In this document: one piece after another, positions 8,492 through 17,117 of the stretch
Numbering within the stretch: position 1 is the first letter of the stretch
How the letters are laid out: every line of letters starts with the position of its first letter
Assembly: GCF_019710585.1 (NCBI RefSeq)
Contig: NZ_JAIFZQ010000004.1
Span: forward strand, 296,504 to 360,503
DNA length: 64,000 nt
Source of the DNA: Arthrobacter sp. MAHUQ-56
GTDB lineage: Bacteria > Actinomycetota > Actinomycetes > Actinomycetales > Micrococcaceae
Reading direction: 5' to 3'
Notes under the pieces: generated by a model
What the model was told of the DNA's origin: nothing
What the model saw: only the letters and a program-made list of their open reading frames with translations
The model's database searches: none
Position numbers and translations under genes: made by a program

Positions 8492-9735
8492 GCCTCCGCC
8501 CCTCTCTCGCCGGCCGCGCGGGAATCCGTGCCCGCCGGCGGCTTGTCCGTGTCTTTGGGTTCCATGGCGGCCCGGTTGGTGACCTTGTTCAGGGCCGTCC
8601 GGCCGTAGGCGAGCAACCGTTGTCGGGCAGGAAGCAGGCCCTGTGACCGGAAGATCATGATCAGCACCAGCGCGATGCCGAAGATCAGGTACTTGTACTC
8701 GGCAATGGCCGTGAACCTGAGCGGAATGTAGCTGACCAGGGCCCCGCCAAGGATGGCGCCTACCTTGTTGCCTGCGCCGCCCAGCACGACGGCTGCGAGG
8801 AACAGGATGGAGGTGGTGACGTCGAATTTCTGGTTGTTGACGAACCCGACCTGCCCGGCGAAAAGAGCGCCGGAGAGACCACCGATGGCGGCGCCAATGG
8901 CGAAGGCCCACACCTTGTACTTGAAGGTGGGAACACCCATGATTTCGGCGGCGTCCTCGTCCTCGCGGATGGCGATCCAGGCCCGGCCCACCCGGCTTCG
9001 TTCCAGGTTGCCCACCAGGAGGGTGACGATGATGATGATGGTCAGCGTCAGCCAGTACCAGGGCACGCCGTTGGAGTTGGAAAAGATGGGCGTGCCGTCA
9101 GCCTCGGTACCCGGCGGGTGGCCGACGTTCTGGAAGCCAACCTGGCCCTTCATGGCGGGGATGATCGTGGCCAGGATGCGGATGATCTCGCCGAAGCCAA
9201 GCGTCACGATGGCGAGGTAGTCGCCCCTGAGGCGCAGGGTGGGCACGCCCAGCATGACGCCGAAGAACATGGTGACCGCCATGGCCAAAGGAAGCGTCCA
9301 GAGGTACGGGATGTGCAGGTAGGGCGAATCCGGGCTGGTCAGCATGGCGGCAACATAGGAACCCACCGCAAAGAAGGCAACGTACCCCAGGTCCAGGAGC
9401 CCGGCGTAGCCCACCACGACATTCAGGCCGACGGCGATCAGCGCAAAGCGTGCCATGTCGAAGCAGGCCAGGGCGAAGTTGTTTCCCGGCTCGGTGGTGA
9501 TGATCGGCGGGTTGATCAGCGGGAGCAGGTAGGCCAGTACTACAACGATCACCAAAAAAGCCCACTGCTGCTGGCGGGACAATGCGTGCCAGCGGTCGGA
9601 GAAGTAGCCGGGCTTGCGTTTCCCCCGCTCGCGCAGGTCGCTTCTTCCCGCGGCCTTCGACGAGGCTTCGCGGTCCTCTGCTGCCTGCTCGGCTGCAGCG
9701 GTCTGCATCGGCGTGGGGCCATCCGTCATGCTCAT
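8488..9735 (-). CDS. livM: Branched-chain amino-acid ABC transporter permease LivM
   Basis: Inner-membrane permease of the HAAT importer, 415 residues. A hydrophilic N-terminal 60 residues precede about nine membrane segments. Conserved family motifs include NVVVGYAGLLDLGYVAFFAVG and GVPTLRLRGDYLAIVTLGFGEI. ATG at 9735 is preceded by GGAAGGAG. It is coupled by ATGA overlaps both to livH upstream and livG downstream. Confidence 0.93.
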   Translation of the reverse strand: MSMTDGPTPMQTAAAEQAAEDREASSKAAGRSDLRERGKRKPGYFSDRWHALSRQQQWAFLVIVVVLAYLLPLINPPIITTEPGNNFALACFDMARFALIAVGLNVVVGYAGLLDLGYVAFFAVGSYVAAMLTSPDSPYLHIPYLWTLPLAMAVTMFFGVMLGVPTLRLRGDYLAIVTLGFGEIIRILATIIPAMKGQVGFQNVGHPPGTEADGTPIFSNSNGVPWYWLTLTIIIIVTLLVGNLERSRVGRAWIAIREDEDAAEIMGVPTFKYKVWAFAIGAAIGGLSGALFAGQVGFVNNQKFDVTTSILFLAAVVLGGAGNKVGAILGGALVSYIPLRFTAIAEYKYLIFGIALVLIMIFRSQGLLPARQRLLAYGRTALNKVTNRAAMEPKDTDKPPAGTDSRAAGERGAEA

Positions 9736-10739
9736 GCTTTGCTCCTTCCAAGGGAGGTTCCGAGGATGCCTTCCGGCCGCAGCAGCAGCACGAGGACCAG
9801 CACCACGAACGCGACGACGTCGGTCCACTGGGAGTTGCCCAGCAGGATCTGCCCGTAGTTACCGATCAGGCCGAGCAGCAGGCCGCCGAGCAACGCGCCA
9901 CGAACGTTGCCGATGCCACCGAGCACCGCCGCGGCGAATGCCTTGATACCCAGGACGAACCCACCGCTGTACTGGACACCGGACGGGATTTTCATGACGT
10001 AGAACAAGGCGGCGGCTCCCGCGAGCAGGCCTCCGATGACGAAGGTGGTAATAATGATGCGCTCTTTGTTGACGCCCATCAACGTTGCCGTGTCCGGATC
10101 CTGGGCGACAGCGCGGATGCCGCGGCCGGTGCGTGACTTGCTGATGAACCGGTCAATGCCCACCATCATGATGACTGCGGCGATGATGATCACCAGCTGC
10201 TGCGAATCGATGATGGTGCCGAAGACGTCGAAGATGGGGGTGGGCCGGAACATCGTCAGCGCCAGTTCGGGGCTGGGTCCGCGCCACAGGTAGATCAGGT
10301 ACTGGATGGTGAAGGAAGCGCCGATGGCAGTGATCAGGAACACCAGGCGGGGGGCGTTTCGTTTGCGCAGCGGTTTGTAGGCAATGCGCTCCAGCAGGAA
10401 AGCCGTCACGGCCGAGGCAACCATGGCCAGGACCAGCGCCAGGAGCAGGTTGAGAATAATGGCCCAAATGTCCAGCCTGGGGACCGATGGACCGAAGCCA
10501 AGGCCGCTGAGGGTGAAAAAGACGGCATAGCAGCCGACGATGAACACTTCCGAGTGGGCGAAGTTGATCAGGTTGAGCACACCGTAAACCAGCGTGTAAC
10601 CCAGCGCTACGAGCGCATAAATGGCCCCGAAGGTGAGGCCGTCAAAGGTGGCACTCCAGAAATTTTCGGCCAGCGACGGGACGTCGAAGGTGATCCAGTC
10701 GTTTTCCGTCGGGAGTAGTGGGACAAGAGAGGGAAGCAT
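9732..10739 (-). CDS. livH: Branched-chain amino-acid ABC transporter permease LivH
   Basis: First permease subunit, about 335 residues with eight or so membrane helices. Family motifs include DGLTFGAIYALVALGYTLVYGVLNLINFAHSE (split over residues about 30-60), and KAFAAAVLGGIGNVRGALLGG near the C-terminus. ATG at 10739 is favoured; a GTG at 10763 in frame is possible. It sits 155 nt downstream of livK, and the intervening gap holds a strong terminator. Confidence 0.92.
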   Translation of the reverse strand: MLPSLVPLLPTENDWITFDVPSLAENFWSATFDGLTFGAIYALVALGYTLVYGVLNLINFAHSEVFIVGCYAVFFTLSGLGFGPSVPRLDIWAIILNLLLALVLAMVASAVTAFLLERIAYKPLRKRNAPRLVFLITAIGASFTIQYLIYLWRGPSPELALTMFRPTPIFDVFGTIIDSQQLVIIIAAVIMMVGIDRFISKSRTGRGIRAVAQDPDTATLMGVNKERIIITTFVIGGLLAGAAALFYVMKIPSGVQYSGGFVLGIKAFAAAVLGGIGNVRGALLGGLLLGLIGNYGQILLGNSQWTDVVAFVVLVLVLLLRPEGILGTSLGRSKA

Positions 10740-10834
10740 GGGAACATCCTGATCCAGTTGCACGCGGCCTTGTGGGCCCGGCCGTGGGACTTATGTCTAT
10801 TGACCTGGTTTGGTCATGGGCTGCTGCCGAGCGA

Positions 10835-10876
10835 AGAAAAGGCTGTGGGGGCCTGCTGATGCTGGCCCCCACAGCC
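10835..10876 (-). terminator. Intrinsic terminator between livK and livH
   Basis: Perfect 13-bp arms (10841-10853 and 10864-10876) around a 10-nt loop, followed on the minus strand by TTTTCTT. This is a textbook Rho-independent terminator. It lies after the binding-protein gene livK and before livH, so it should raise LivK output relative to the membrane and ATPase subunits. Confidence 0.88.
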
Positions 10877-10893
10877 GATTCCCGCCGTTCCGG

Positions 10894-12126
10894 CTACTCC
10901 CCGATCGGGCCGACGGGAACGATCTTTCCGTTCTCCACCTTGTAGCCGTATACCGTTGGGGCCTGGAGCTCGCCCTTGGCATCCCACTTGTAGTGCTTGC
11001 TCAGGCCGTCCTTATCGTAGGACTTGACCCAGGAGAGCAGGTCCGCGCGGCTCTGCTTGCCCGCATCAATACCGGACAGGAGGACGGTGGCGGCGTCGTA
11101 GCCCTCGATGGAGTACGTACCGGGCTCCGCACCCTTGGAGACTTCCTTGTAGGCGGAGGCGAAATCGGGGATCAGTTCACCCGGGAGGCACGGGCAGGTG
11201 AAGTAGGCGTTGTTCGAAGCGTCGCCTGCCTGCTTGATGAACTGGTCATCCTTCACGCCGTCGGGGCCCACGAACGTGCCGGTGAAGCCCTTGCCCACAA
11301 GCTGCTGGGCAAACGGCGCACCCTCTGCGTAGTAGCCGGCGTAGTACACAGCGTCGGCCTTGGCGTTCATGATCTTGGAGATGACAGCCGAGAAATCCTT
11401 CTGGCCGGTGGTCACCTTTTCCGTGCCTGTCAAGGCGCTGCCCAGACCGCCCGAGGTGGAGGTTCCCAGGCCGATGCCGTAGTCGGAGTCGTCCTGGACC
11501 AGGTACACCTTCTTGGCCCCGATCTTGCCGGTAAGGAACTTGGCGGCTGCAGGGCCCTGGACGGCGTCGTTGCCGAGGCCCCGGAAGAAGGTGGTCCAGC
11601 CGTTCTCGGTCAGGCTCGGGTTGGTTGCAGACGGCGTGATGTGGACCAGTCCCTTCTGCTCGAAGATGTTGCCCGTGGCCTTGGATTCACCCGAGAACGG
11701 GAGGCCGATGACGCCGATGATGTCCGTCTCGCTGACCATCTGGGTGACCGGGCCGGTGGCCTTGTTCGGGTCGCCTTCGGTATCGAACTTCTTGAACTGG
11801 ACTTGGCAGCCGGGGTTGGCCTTGTTGTGCTGGTCGATGGCCAACTGGACGCCGTTAAAGATGTTGACGCCGAGCTGGGCGTTGGGGCCGGTCTGTGCTC
11901 CGGCGTAGGCGATCGTGGTGCTGGCAGGGCAGGTTGCCTTGCCGTCGCCGGCCGGCTTCACCGCGCCGGACGGGACGTCCACTTTCGAGATGGCAGGGAT
12001 GTTCACCTTGTTGGACGCGCCCGAGCTCTCGCCGGTGCTGGGACCCGACGGGTTGGCGCAGGCCGAAAACAGCATGCTGACTGTGGCTGCTGCCGCCAAC
12101 GAGGTGAGGACTTTCTTTCGGTACAT
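10894..12126 (-). CDS. livK: Branched-chain amino-acid ABC transporter substrate-binding lipoprotein
   Basis: About 410 residues of periplasmic-binding-protein type I. ATG at 12126 gives MYRKKVLTSLAAAATVSM followed by a lipobox with the acylated Cys near residue 23 (LFSACANP), so the protein is anchored outside the membrane. The mature protein shows the Leu/Ile/Val receptor features IAYAGAQTGPNAQLG and GVIGLPFSGES. GGAAGG lies before the start. An N-terminal extension to 12225 is rejected because it would hide the signal peptide. First gene of the liv operon. Confidence 0.93.
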   Translation of the reverse strand: MYRKKVLTSLAAAATVSMLFSACANPSGPSTGESSGASNKVNIPAISKVDVPSGAVKPAGDGKATCPASTTIAYAGAQTGPNAQLGVNIFNGVQLAIDQHNKANPGCQVQFKKFDTEGDPNKATGPVTQMVSETDIIGVIGLPFSGESKATGNIFEQKGLVHITPSATNPSLTENGWTTFFRGLGNDAVQGPAAAKFLTGKIGAKKVYLVQDDSDYGIGLGTSTSGGLGSALTGTEKVTTGQKDFSAVISKIMNAKADAVYYAGYYAEGAPFAQQLVGKGFTGTFVGPDGVKDDQFIKQAGDASNNAYFTCPCLPGELIPDFASAYKEVSKGAEPGTYSIEGYDAATVLLSGIDAGKQSRADLLSWVKSYDKDGLSKHYKWDAKGELQAPTVYGYKVENGKIVPVGPIGE

Positions 12127-12216
12127 GTGTCTGCCTTCCGAAACAGGGCCATGCGATGCGTATGCGGAAACGTAGGGGCGCCTCGGCGCCCATGGTGAAA
12201 CCAGGTGTTCCTGATT

Positions 12217-12229
12217 TAGCTTCAAGCTA
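12217..12229. promoter_or_regulatory. 13-bp palindrome upstream of livK
   Basis: TAGCTT-C-AAGCTA is a perfect palindrome about 90 nt before the livK start. It may be an operator for a local or Lrp-type regulator. No regulator gene is adjacent, so the assignment is open. Confidence 0.4.
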
Positions 12230-12252
12230 GTGCATAGAGAGCAGGGAAACTA

Positions 12253-12268
12253 AGTGACTGAGGTCACA
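12253..12268. promoter_or_regulatory. CRP/GlxR-type binding site upstream of livK
   Basis: AGTGA-N6-TCACA matches 9 of the 10 fixed positions of the TGTGA-N6-TCACA consensus used by CRP and by actinobacterial GlxR. It is about 130 nt upstream of the livK start, within range of a promoter, though I could not place the -10 and -35 boxes with confidence. Confidence 0.6.
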
Positions 12269-12370
12269 GCCTTATAACAGTCGTTTCCTATGTGGAATTA
12301 AATGCCGGAAGCCGCCTGCATCGCAGGCGGCTTCCGGGCGGCGGGCCCCTTGAGGGCTCCTGCCGCGATG

Positions 12371-12444
12371 TACCCCAGGTGGGACTCGAACCCACAACAC
12401 GCGGATTTTAAGTCCGTTGCCTCTGCCAATTGGGCTACTGGGGC
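12371..12444 (-). tRNA. tRNA with anticodon UAA (tRNA-Leu by anticodon), class I shape
   Basis: The minus strand folds into a full cloverleaf of 74 nt: acceptor GCCCCAG/CTGGGGT (one G-T end pair), a D arm with GG in the loop, anticodon loop CTTAAAA giving UAA, and T arm GTGGG-TTCGAGT-CCCAC. The discriminator is A and CCA is not encoded. The variable loop is only 5 nt, whereas bacterial leucine tRNAs normally carry a long class II variable arm, so the identity rests on the anticodon alone. Confidence 0.88.
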
Positions 12445-12491
12445 GCCGGGTCAATGGTACCTGTCCAAGGGGCCCGGGCTGGAAACGCCGG

Positions 12492-12525
12492 CGGCGGCCG
12501 GCCCCCAAAAAGGGACCGGCCGCCG
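12492..12525 (-). terminator. Hairpin downstream of ndh
   Basis: Arms CGGCGGCCGG (12492-12501) and CCGGCCGCCG (12516-12525), with an inner CCC/GGG extension around AAAA. It follows the NADH dehydrogenase stop by about 30 nt. The minus strand has no T-run after it. Confidence 0.5.
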
Positions 12526-12555
12526 TCGTACGTCTGATGGCACCTGCAGCGATGG

Positions 12556-14022
12556 CTACTTGGCGCTGGCAGGCACCGTTTCCTTCGGCGCAGCAGCAGC
12601 CGTTGAACCTGAGCCGCCGGCCGGGGCGGCGGCCGGGGCAGCAGCCGGCTTCGGAGCCGGGGTGGCGGCGGCCACGAAGGCACCGCGCGGGTTATCCAGG
12701 TCCAGCAGCTGGGTGGTGTCGCGTCCGGCGAAGAAGCTGATGATCCAGTTGAAGATCACGCGGAACTTGCGCTCGAAGGTAGGCATCGCCATGCCGTGGT
12801 AGCCGCGGTGTGCCAGCCAGGCGAGCGGCCCCTTGAGGCCGATGCGGCCGAGGAGGTTGATGTTGGCAACGCCCTTCCATTCACCGAATCCGGCCACGGC
12901 ACCGAGGTTCTTGTGCTTGTAGTCGGCCAGCGGCTTGTCCCAGCGCGACGCCCACAGGTTCTTGGCGAGGCGCTTGGCCTGGCGAAGGGCGTGCTGGGCG
13001 TTCGGGACGCAGGTGCCGTCCGGCAGGCCCTTGCCCGTGAGGTCGGGAACGGCGGCGATGTCGCCGGCGGCCCAGGCGTTCTCCACGATGCCCTCGTCAC
13101 CGGCAATGCGGAGGTCGGGCAGGACGCGGACGCGGCCGCGGGGTTCGAGCGGGAAGTCGGTGGAGCGGACCATCGGGTTGGCCTGCACGCCGGCCGTCCA
13201 CACCAGGGTGTCGGCCTCGAATTCCTGCGCGGGGGTCTTGTCCGGGAGGTTGATCAGCTTGAGGGTGCCCTCTGCGCTGTCCAGGGAGGTGTTCAGGAGG
13301 ACCTCGATGCCGCGGCTGCGCAGGTGCTCAACCACCCAGTCGGCCTGCTTCGCGGTGACCTCGGGCATGATGCGGCCCATGGCTTCGACCAGGACGAAGC
13401 GGACTTCCTCCTGCTTGATGCGCGGGTTGTTGCGCACGGCGGCGCGGGCGAGGTCTTCCATCTCGGTGATGCACTCGATGCCGGCGAAGCCGCCGCCGAC
13501 CACCACGAAGGTGAGGGCCCGGGCGCGGGCAACGGGGTCGGTCATGGTGGAGGCAACCTCAATGCGCTCCAGGAGCTTGTTGCGCAGCGCAACGGCTTCC
13601 TCGATGGTCTTCAGGCCGATGCCCTTGTCCGCAAGCCCCTTGATGGGGAAGGTGCGGGTGATGGCGCCGGCCGCAAGGACGACGTCGAAGTAGGGAACCT
13701 CGAAGTTCTCGCCGCCGTCGGCCGGAGCCACGACAGCCGTGCGGTTGACGTGGTCAATGGAGGTGACCCGGCCCTGGATCAGTTCCGTCTGCTTGAGGTG
13801 CTGGCGGTGGGACACCACAGCGTGGCGGGCTTCGATGTTGCCGCCGGCCACCTCGGGAAGGAAGGGCTGGTAAGTCATGTAGGGCAGCGGATCGACGACA
13901 GTGACGATGCCACCGGCGTTCGCGATCTTCTTCTGCAGTTTCAGTGCTACGTACAGGCCGACGTACCCGCCGCCGACGACGAGTACCCGGGGACGGTCCT
14001 GGAGCTGTGGGGTGGTTGCCAT
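12556..14022 (-). CDS. ndh: Type II NADH dehydrogenase (NAD(P)/FAD-dependent oxidoreductase)
   Basis: Single-subunit, non-proton-pumping NADH:quinone oxidoreductase at the membrane face. 488 residues with an FAD-binding GGGYVGLYVALKL at about residue 17, a second dinucleotide fold VVVGGGFAGIECITEM for NADH at about 170, and the NDH-2 C-terminal AAGDIAAVPD segment. The C-terminal tail after about 455 is Ala/Pro-rich and low complexity. ATG at 14022. The neighbours offer no functional link; it appears to be monocistronic. Confidence 0.88.
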   Translation of the reverse strand: MATTPQLQDRPRVLVVGGGYVGLYVALKLQKKIANAGGIVTVVDPLPYMTYQPFLPEVAGGNIEARHAVVSHRQHLKQTELIQGRVTSIDHVNRTAVVAPADGGENFEVPYFDVVLAAGAITRTFPIKGLADKGIGLKTIEEAVALRNKLLERIEVASTMTDPVARARALTFVVVGGGFAGIECITEMEDLARAAVRNNPRIKQEEVRFVLVEAMGRIMPEVTAKQADWVVEHLRSRGIEVLLNTSLDSAEGTLKLINLPDKTPAQEFEADTLVWTAGVQANPMVRSTDFPLEPRGRVRVLPDLRIAGDEGIVENAWAAGDIAAVPDLTGKGLPDGTCVPNAQHALRQAKRLAKNLWASRWDKPLADYKHKNLGAVAGFGEWKGVANINLLGRIGLKGPLAWLAHRGYHGMAMPTFERKFRVIFNWIISFFAGRDTTQLLDLDNPRGAFVAAATPAPKPAAAPAAAPAGGSGSTAAAAPKETVPASAK

Positions 14023-14081
14023 GATTTAAGGATACAGGAGTTTGTGAAAATCTTCACTAGCCTCCGGCCCTCGTGCGTAAC

Positions 14082-15470
14082 CTAGGGATTACGGCGGGAA
14101 TCGACCCTTTCCACTACTCCCGTATCGGGGTCTTCGCGGGCGAGGGCCGGGTTCCGCGCGGCCCGGCGGAGCTGGACGGCGGCCGCTGCGATGATGGCCA
14201 CGAACAGGATGGCAAAACCGATCACGACGGCGGCGCCGACGGCACTGTCCCGCTGGGAGGGAGCCTTGGCAGCGGGAACGGTTGCTTCCGGCAGCGTGGG
14301 TGCAGCGCTTGGCACCTGGGTGGGCGCGGGTTGCGGGGTTGCCGGAGCTGCGGGGTTCCCCCGCCTGTGGACGCGGATCCATTCGGCGATGGAACCCAGC
14401 GGGTTGGCTGCCACCTCGGGGACGTCGGCTTTGAGTGCGGCTTCGGCGTTGAGGATGCCGTAGCCGTACAGCGGGTCCTTGCCCGGTGCGCCGGCATCCT
14501 TAGCTGTCGAAACGATCCGGTTGATCACCTGTTCGGCAGTCATGTCCGGCCACTTGGAACGGATCAACGCGGCCACGCCGGCCACGATGGGGGTGGACCC
14601 CGAGGTTCCGGCCCATTCGGCGTAGCTGCCGCCCGGAAGGCCGCCCACCAGGTTCTCGGCAGGCGCGGCAACGCCAATGCTGATTCCCTGGGAGGACGCG
14701 TCCACGCTTGCCACGTTCTTGCGGTCCAGTCCTGCCACGGTGAGCACGCCGGGGATGGTGGCCGGAGCGCCCACCTGCGTGTTGCCGCCCACCCGGTTGC
14801 CGGCAGCGGCGACGATTACCACGTCCTTCTGCTCGGCATAGAGGAAGGCGGCGTCCCAGCTCTGCGGCCACTGGGGTGTGGTGCTGCCGAGCGATATGTT
14901 GATGACTTTGGCGCCGTTGTCCACGGCCCAGCGGACGGCTTCCGGGATTTGGTCCTGGTCGCTTTTGCCGGCGGGGTTGGGCGAGCCGAGCCAGGTGGAC
15001 ACGGACAGGATCTGCGCCTCCGGAGCCACCCCCATGATGCCGTCCGGCAGCGGGGCGGAGGGGCCCGGGCTGGGGCTGGGAGTGGCGTTGGCAGGCTGGT
15101 GGCCGCGGCCGGCCAGCATGGTGGCGACGAGCGTCCCGTGCTCGGGCTTGGACCCAACGCTCTTCTGCCCGTCGGGCTGGCCGGAGCCGGAGGCGTCGTA
15201 GCCGCCGCTGACCGCGCCCTTCAGGTCCGGGTGCTGGGCATCGACGCCGCTGTCGATGACCGCCACCTTGACGTTCGCGCCCTTGGACACTTCCCAGGCC
15301 TTGGTGATGCCCGAATCGGCCAGCCAGTACTCTTTGTCCCGCCATTCGTCCGCCCTGGCCTGGGGAGCGGTGAACAGGCCGGCGCACAGGCTGCAGGCAG
15401 CCAGCAGCAGGGCCAGCAGGCCGGCCCCCAGCCGGCGGAGGACCGTCGGTGCCAGTGATGTTGTCTGCAT
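14082..15470 (-). CDS. Mycosin-like S8 subtilase, membrane-anchored
   Basis: 462 residues. An N-terminal signal peptide runs to about residue 40 (ends QARA). The subtilase triad is D73 (VIDSGVD), H111 (EHGTLVA) and S290 (GTSGSTP), with the oxyanion N225 in AAAGN. A Pro/Ala-rich linker leads to one C-terminal membrane helix (about 413-437) and a short basic cytosolic tail. This architecture is that of mycosins (MycP) of type VII secretion. No other secretion gene is in the window, and it sits 4 nt after ppx, so its partner process is unknown. Confidence 0.85.
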   Translation of the reverse strand: MQTTSLAPTVLRRLGAGLLALLLAACSLCAGLFTAPQARADEWRDKEYWLADSGITKAWEVSKGANVKVAVIDSGVDAQHPDLKGAVSGGYDASGSGQPDGQKSVGSKPEHGTLVATMLAGRGHQPANATPSPSPGPSAPLPDGIMGVAPEAQILSVSTWLGSPNPAGKSDQDQIPEAVRWAVDNGAKVINISLGSTTPQWPQSWDAAFLYAEQKDVVIVAAAGNRVGGNTQVGAPATIPGVLTVAGLDRKNVASVDASSQGISIGVAAPAENLVGGLPGGSYAEWAGTSGSTPIVAGVAALIRSKWPDMTAEQVINRIVSTAKDAGAPGKDPLYGYGILNAEAALKADVPEVAANPLGSIAEWIRVHRRGNPAAPATPQPAPTQVPSAAPTLPEATVPAAKAPSQRDSAVGAAVVIGFAILFVAIIAAAAVQLRRAARNPALAREDPDTGVVERVDSRRNP

Positions 15471-15474
15471 CCGG

Positions 15475-16422
15475 TTAGCCGATACTCAGCGCAATGCCGT
15501 CGAGGATGTCGTGCTCGCTTGCGGTGGCCGCAGTGATCCTCCCGCCGCTGAGCGCACCCACGCGTTCCAGGATCCGGCGCCACACCAGTCCCCCGGCGCC
15601 AATGACATCCACCCTTCCGGGATGCATGTAGGGCAGCGCGGCGCGTTTGTCCCGGCTCATGGTCAGCAGGTCGGTGGCGGCGGCCCGCACCTCATCAATG
15701 GGGAGTTCGGCGCCATGGATGACGTCAGGGCGGTATTCCGGCAGGCGGAGCGCGTGCGCGGTGATGGTGGTGATGGACCCGGCAACACCGACGACGGCGG
15801 TGGCGCGTTCCAGCGGCACGTCGCGTCCGGCGCGGGCAATGGCGGCGTCGACGTCCGCTTCTGCGGCGGAGATCTGTTCGGCAGTGGGAGGATCGTCCCG
15901 CAGGTGCCGTTCCGTCAGCCGCACGCAGCCAATGTCCACGGATTTTGCCGCCGTCACGCCGGCGGCGGTGCCGAGCACGAACTCGGTGCTCCCTCCGCCG
16001 AGGTCGACCACCAGCACTTCGTGGCCGTCGAGGATGGGCAGCACGCTGCTGGCCCCGGCGAAGGACAGCGCGGCTTCTTCGTCGCCGGAGATGACTTCCG
16101 GCTCCACTCCCAGCCGGTCCCTGATTCCGGCCACGAAGACGTCGCGGTTGCGGGCATCGCGGCTGGCGGAAGTTGCCACGAACCGGACCTTCGATGCGCC
16201 GTGTTCCCGGATCAGGCGGGCATAGTCGGCGGTGGCCGCGAAGGTCCGTTCCAGCGCTTCGGGCGCAAGTTCGCCGGTGGCGTCCACGCCCTGGCCCAGG
16301 CGCACGACGCGCATCTCCCGCACGACGTCGGTCAGGGCGGTGCTGCCGTTGCTGCGGTCGATGTCCGCGATCAGGAGCCGGATGGAGTTGGTGCCGCAGT
16401 CGATGGCGGCGACGCGGGTCAC
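15475..16422 (-). CDS. ppx: Exopolyphosphatase / pppGpp phosphohydrolase family (Ppx/GppA)
   Basis: 315 residues of the ASKHA phosphatase fold that degrades polyphosphate or pppGpp. The GTG at 16422 starts V-T-R-V-A-A-I-D-C-G-T-N-S, the phosphate-1 motif, and overlaps the DUF501 stop as GTGA. The second phosphate motif, VVDLGGGSTEFVLG, lies near residue 135. It is the short single-module form common in actinobacteria, next to eno and mazG as in many relatives. The long upstream frame to 16668 is rejected. Confidence 0.9.
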   Translation of the reverse strand: MTRVAAIDCGTNSIRLLIADIDRSNGSTALTDVVREMRVVRLGQGVDATGELAPEALERTFAATADYARLIREHGASKVRFVATSASRDARNRDVFVAGIRDRLGVEPEVISGDEEAALSFAGASSVLPILDGHEVLVVDLGGGSTEFVLGTAAGVTAAKSVDIGCVRLTERHLRDDPPTAEQISAAEADVDAAIARAGRDVPLERATAVVGVAGSITTITAHALRLPEYRPDVIHGAELPIDEVRAAATDLLTMSRDKRAALPYMHPGRVDVIGAGGLVWRRILERVGALSGGRITAATASEHDILDGIALSIG

Positions 16423-17090
16423 TCGGCCGCCTTGCCGGAGCCGGCAGGCTTCCGCACGGGAGCCGGCCTGCCAACGATGTCCGGCAGGCCCTGGGGCCCG
16501 TGCCGGCTGAGGTCCCTGGAGGGGGCCTCGCCGGTGGTGTCCCAGGCCCCGTCGCAGTAGCACTTGTCGGCGGTCCACCATTCGCTGATCAGTTCCAGCG
16601 CCCTGTCCCCCAGCGGGTTGACGCCGGTACCGGCGGCCAGGGAATGGCCCACCAGTACGTGCAGGCATTTGACGCGGGTGGGCATACCGCCGGCCGAGAC
16701 GCCGTCGATTTCCGGAACCGGGCCAATGCCGGAACGCCGGCCGATCGCCTCCCGGGCGGCGAGGTATTCCTCATGGGCGGAGCGGTAGGCCGCGGCAAGG
16801 TCCACATCGGCCGCGAGCTGGTCGTTCATGTCATTCATGACGCCTGCGGCTTCCAGCCGGGAAACGGCGGAGGTGATGACAGGGTGCGTCAGGTAGAAGG
16901 TTGTGGGGAACGGCGTGCCGTTGCTGAGCCGGGGTGCCGTGGCGGCGACCAGCGGGTTGCCGCAAACACAGCGCGCCGGAATCTCCACGACATCGCGGAC
17001 GGGACGCCCCAGTTGCCGGCTCAGTACTTCAAGGTCGCGTGCTGTCGGTTGGCGGGATTCGTCCCGGGCGGCTGCCGTGTTGTCTTCCAC
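16419..17090 (-). CDS. DUF501 domain-containing protein
   Basis: 223 residues with no assigned function. Conserved family features are the cysteine pair CVCGNP, the segment PTTFYLTHPVITSAVSRLEA (about 63-82) and RVKCLHVLVGHSLAAG near 140, followed by CYCDG. The cysteines and histidines suggest metal binding, which is inference. Order ftsB-DUF501-ppx is conserved in actinobacteria, which hints at a cell-envelope or division link. It is coupled to ppx by a GTGA overlap. Confidence 0.85.
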   Translation of the reverse strand: MEDNTAAARDESRQPTARDLEVLSRQLGRPVRDVVEIPARCVCGNPLVAATAPRLSNGTPFPTTFYLTHPVITSAVSRLEAAGVMNDMNDQLAADVDLAAAYRSAHEEYLAAREAIGRRSGIGPVPEIDGVSAGGMPTRVKCLHVLVGHSLAAGTGVNPLGDRALELISEWWTADKCYCDGAWDTTGEAPSRDLSRHGPQGLPDIVGRPAPVRKPAGSGKAAE

Positions 17091-17117
17091 TGTCGCGGGC
17101 CGTCCTTCCTGTGCGGT

